This document shows, one piece after another, positions 63,549-64,000 of a stretch of 64,000 bases of DNA. Both the position numbers and the translations under genes were made by a program. Position 1 is the first letter of the stretch; every line of letters begins with the position of its first letter. The stretch spans positions 39,942 to 103,941 of the forward strand of contig CANJIU010000025.1 of NCBI GenBank assembly GCA_947474365.1, written 5' to 3'. Source of the DNA: Opitutia bacterium. Its GTDB lineage: Bacteria; Verrucomicrobiota; Verrucomicrobiia; Opitutales; Opitutaceae. The notes under the pieces are model-generated. The model was given only the letters and a program-made list of their open reading frames with translations. It was not told the origin of the DNA and made no database searches.

Positions 63549-64000
63549 AATCGAATGTCCGTCCGGGGATGCATCCCCCTTATGGACCCGCGAAACAGAC
63601 CATCGACAACCATCGTGCACTCGCTGGAGCCGCGACGCCTTCGTCGCGGTTTCGAACCACGCGACGAGGGCGTCGCGTCCCCAGTGTCCAGAAATTGAGA
63701 TACACCCAATCGAATCCCGGTCCTGGGGCGCATCCCTCTTTGGGACACGCGAAACAGACTATCGACAACCATCGTGCACTCGCTGGAGCCGCGACGCCCT
63801 CGTCGCGGTTTCGAACCACGCGACGAGGGCGTCGCGTCCCCAGTGTTCAGAAATTGAGATACGCCCAATCGAATGCCGGTCCGGGGGCGCATCCCTCTTT
63901 GGGACACGCGAAACAGACCATCGACAACCATCGTGCACTTGCTGGAGCCGCGACGCCCACGTCGCGGGTACGAACCACGCGACGAGGGCGGCGCGTCCCC
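63549..64000. repeat. 159-bp tandem repeat array, running off the right edge
   Basis: The word CGCGAAACAGAC starts at 63589, 63748 and 63907, exactly 159 bp apart. Each unit holds an inverted repeat GCGACGCCCTCGTCGCG...CGCGACGAGGGCGTCGC around TTTCGAACCA, then CAGAAATTGAGATAC and a TGGGGCGCATCCCTCTTTGG stretch. About 2.8 units are visible and units differ by a few bases. Confidence 0.9.

Larger units (their letters stand above)
62515..64000. other. 1.5-kb repeat region at the right edge, no supported gene
   Basis: Contains, in order, the GGTAGGGACG palindrome, copy 2 of the ACGAATGG element, a possible coding remnant (62906-63008), a small GAACGGC/GCCGTTC hairpin (63009-63026), an 11-12 base tandem motif ATGACCGAGAG (about 63105-63150), and the 159-bp tandem array. 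Open frames on either strand follow the repeat period and are not credible genes. Confidence 0.7.

Noticed and set aside
63467..63931. 154-codon minus-strand frame with internal repeats at the right edge
   Set aside because: 159 is a multiple of three, so the tandem array keeps a frame open by itself; the repeated peptide has no start signal or family.
63549..64000. CRISPR array
   Set aside because: Units are 159 bp and nearly identical throughout; there are no short repeats with unique spacers and no cas genes.

Overview
The window looks like the chromosome of a high-GC Verrucomicrobiota bacterium, probably of the Opitutaceae type. This is an inference, since no rRNA gene is present. Supporting signs are a planctomycete/verrucomicrobial-type cytochrome c + DUF1549 protein at the left edge, an LpxC-FabZ fusion, a giant secreted protein with verrucomicrobial-style Ig-like and C-terminal repeats, and many small palindromic elements between genes. 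I see no rRNA or tRNA gene, no CRISPR array and no insertion sequence.

Layout. 1-7.4 kb (minus strand): start of a DUF1549 protein, then the lower-glycolysis set tpiA, pgk and gap behind a GH13 glucan-debranching-type enzyme. 7.6-15.2 kb (plus): a 2060-residue secreted DNA/RNA nuclease with Ig-like domains, and a membrane-anchored helical-repeat protein. 15.3-21.5 kb (plus): an accessory island encoding a SIR2-like + TIR protein, a STAND NTPase with a membrane segment and WD40 repeats, and a small HTH protein flanked by four copies of a 23-bp palindrome. 21.6-25 kb (plus): mnmA and a FUSC-family membrane protein. 25-47 kb (minus): one long co-directional run, the dcw division and cell-wall cluster (mraZ to ftsZ) continuing into obg, a stand-alone MshEN protein, a PilB/GspE ATPase, a TPR lipoprotein and a LysE exporter. 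47.3-64 kb: DUF971 and hisI, then lpxA and lpxC-fabZ divergent from efp, a Mrr-like membrane protein, an RlmI-type methyltransferase, a pyrimidine-nucleoside phosphorylase, puuD, argS, a GYF-domain protein, a YihY/BrkB protein, and 1.5 kb of repeats.

How the genes work together. The dcw cluster supplies peptidoglycan precursors (murE, murF, mraY, murG, murB, ddl) and the divisome (ftsL, ftsI, ftsW, ftsQ, ftsA, ftsZ). murC and murD are absent from their usual slots. A LysM lipoprotein and a 478-bp gap lie between mraY and ftsW, where murD would be expected. Two direct repeats with 10-bp periodicity upstream of mraZ look like MraZ boxes. lpxA and lpxC-fabZ make lipid A precursors, so the cell is Gram-negative with LPS.

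The best candidate for an undescribed system is the 15.3-21.5 kb island. It combines a probable NAD-consuming TIR effector (with a SIR2-like domain whose usual Asn is Thr), a STAND-WD40 sensor ATPase, and a palindrome-flanked HTH gene. The start of the STAND gene lies inside an inverted repeat. Many intergenic regions carry distinct palindromic repeat families, including a 165-bp element with a nested second element in one copy and a 159-bp tandem array running off the right edge.
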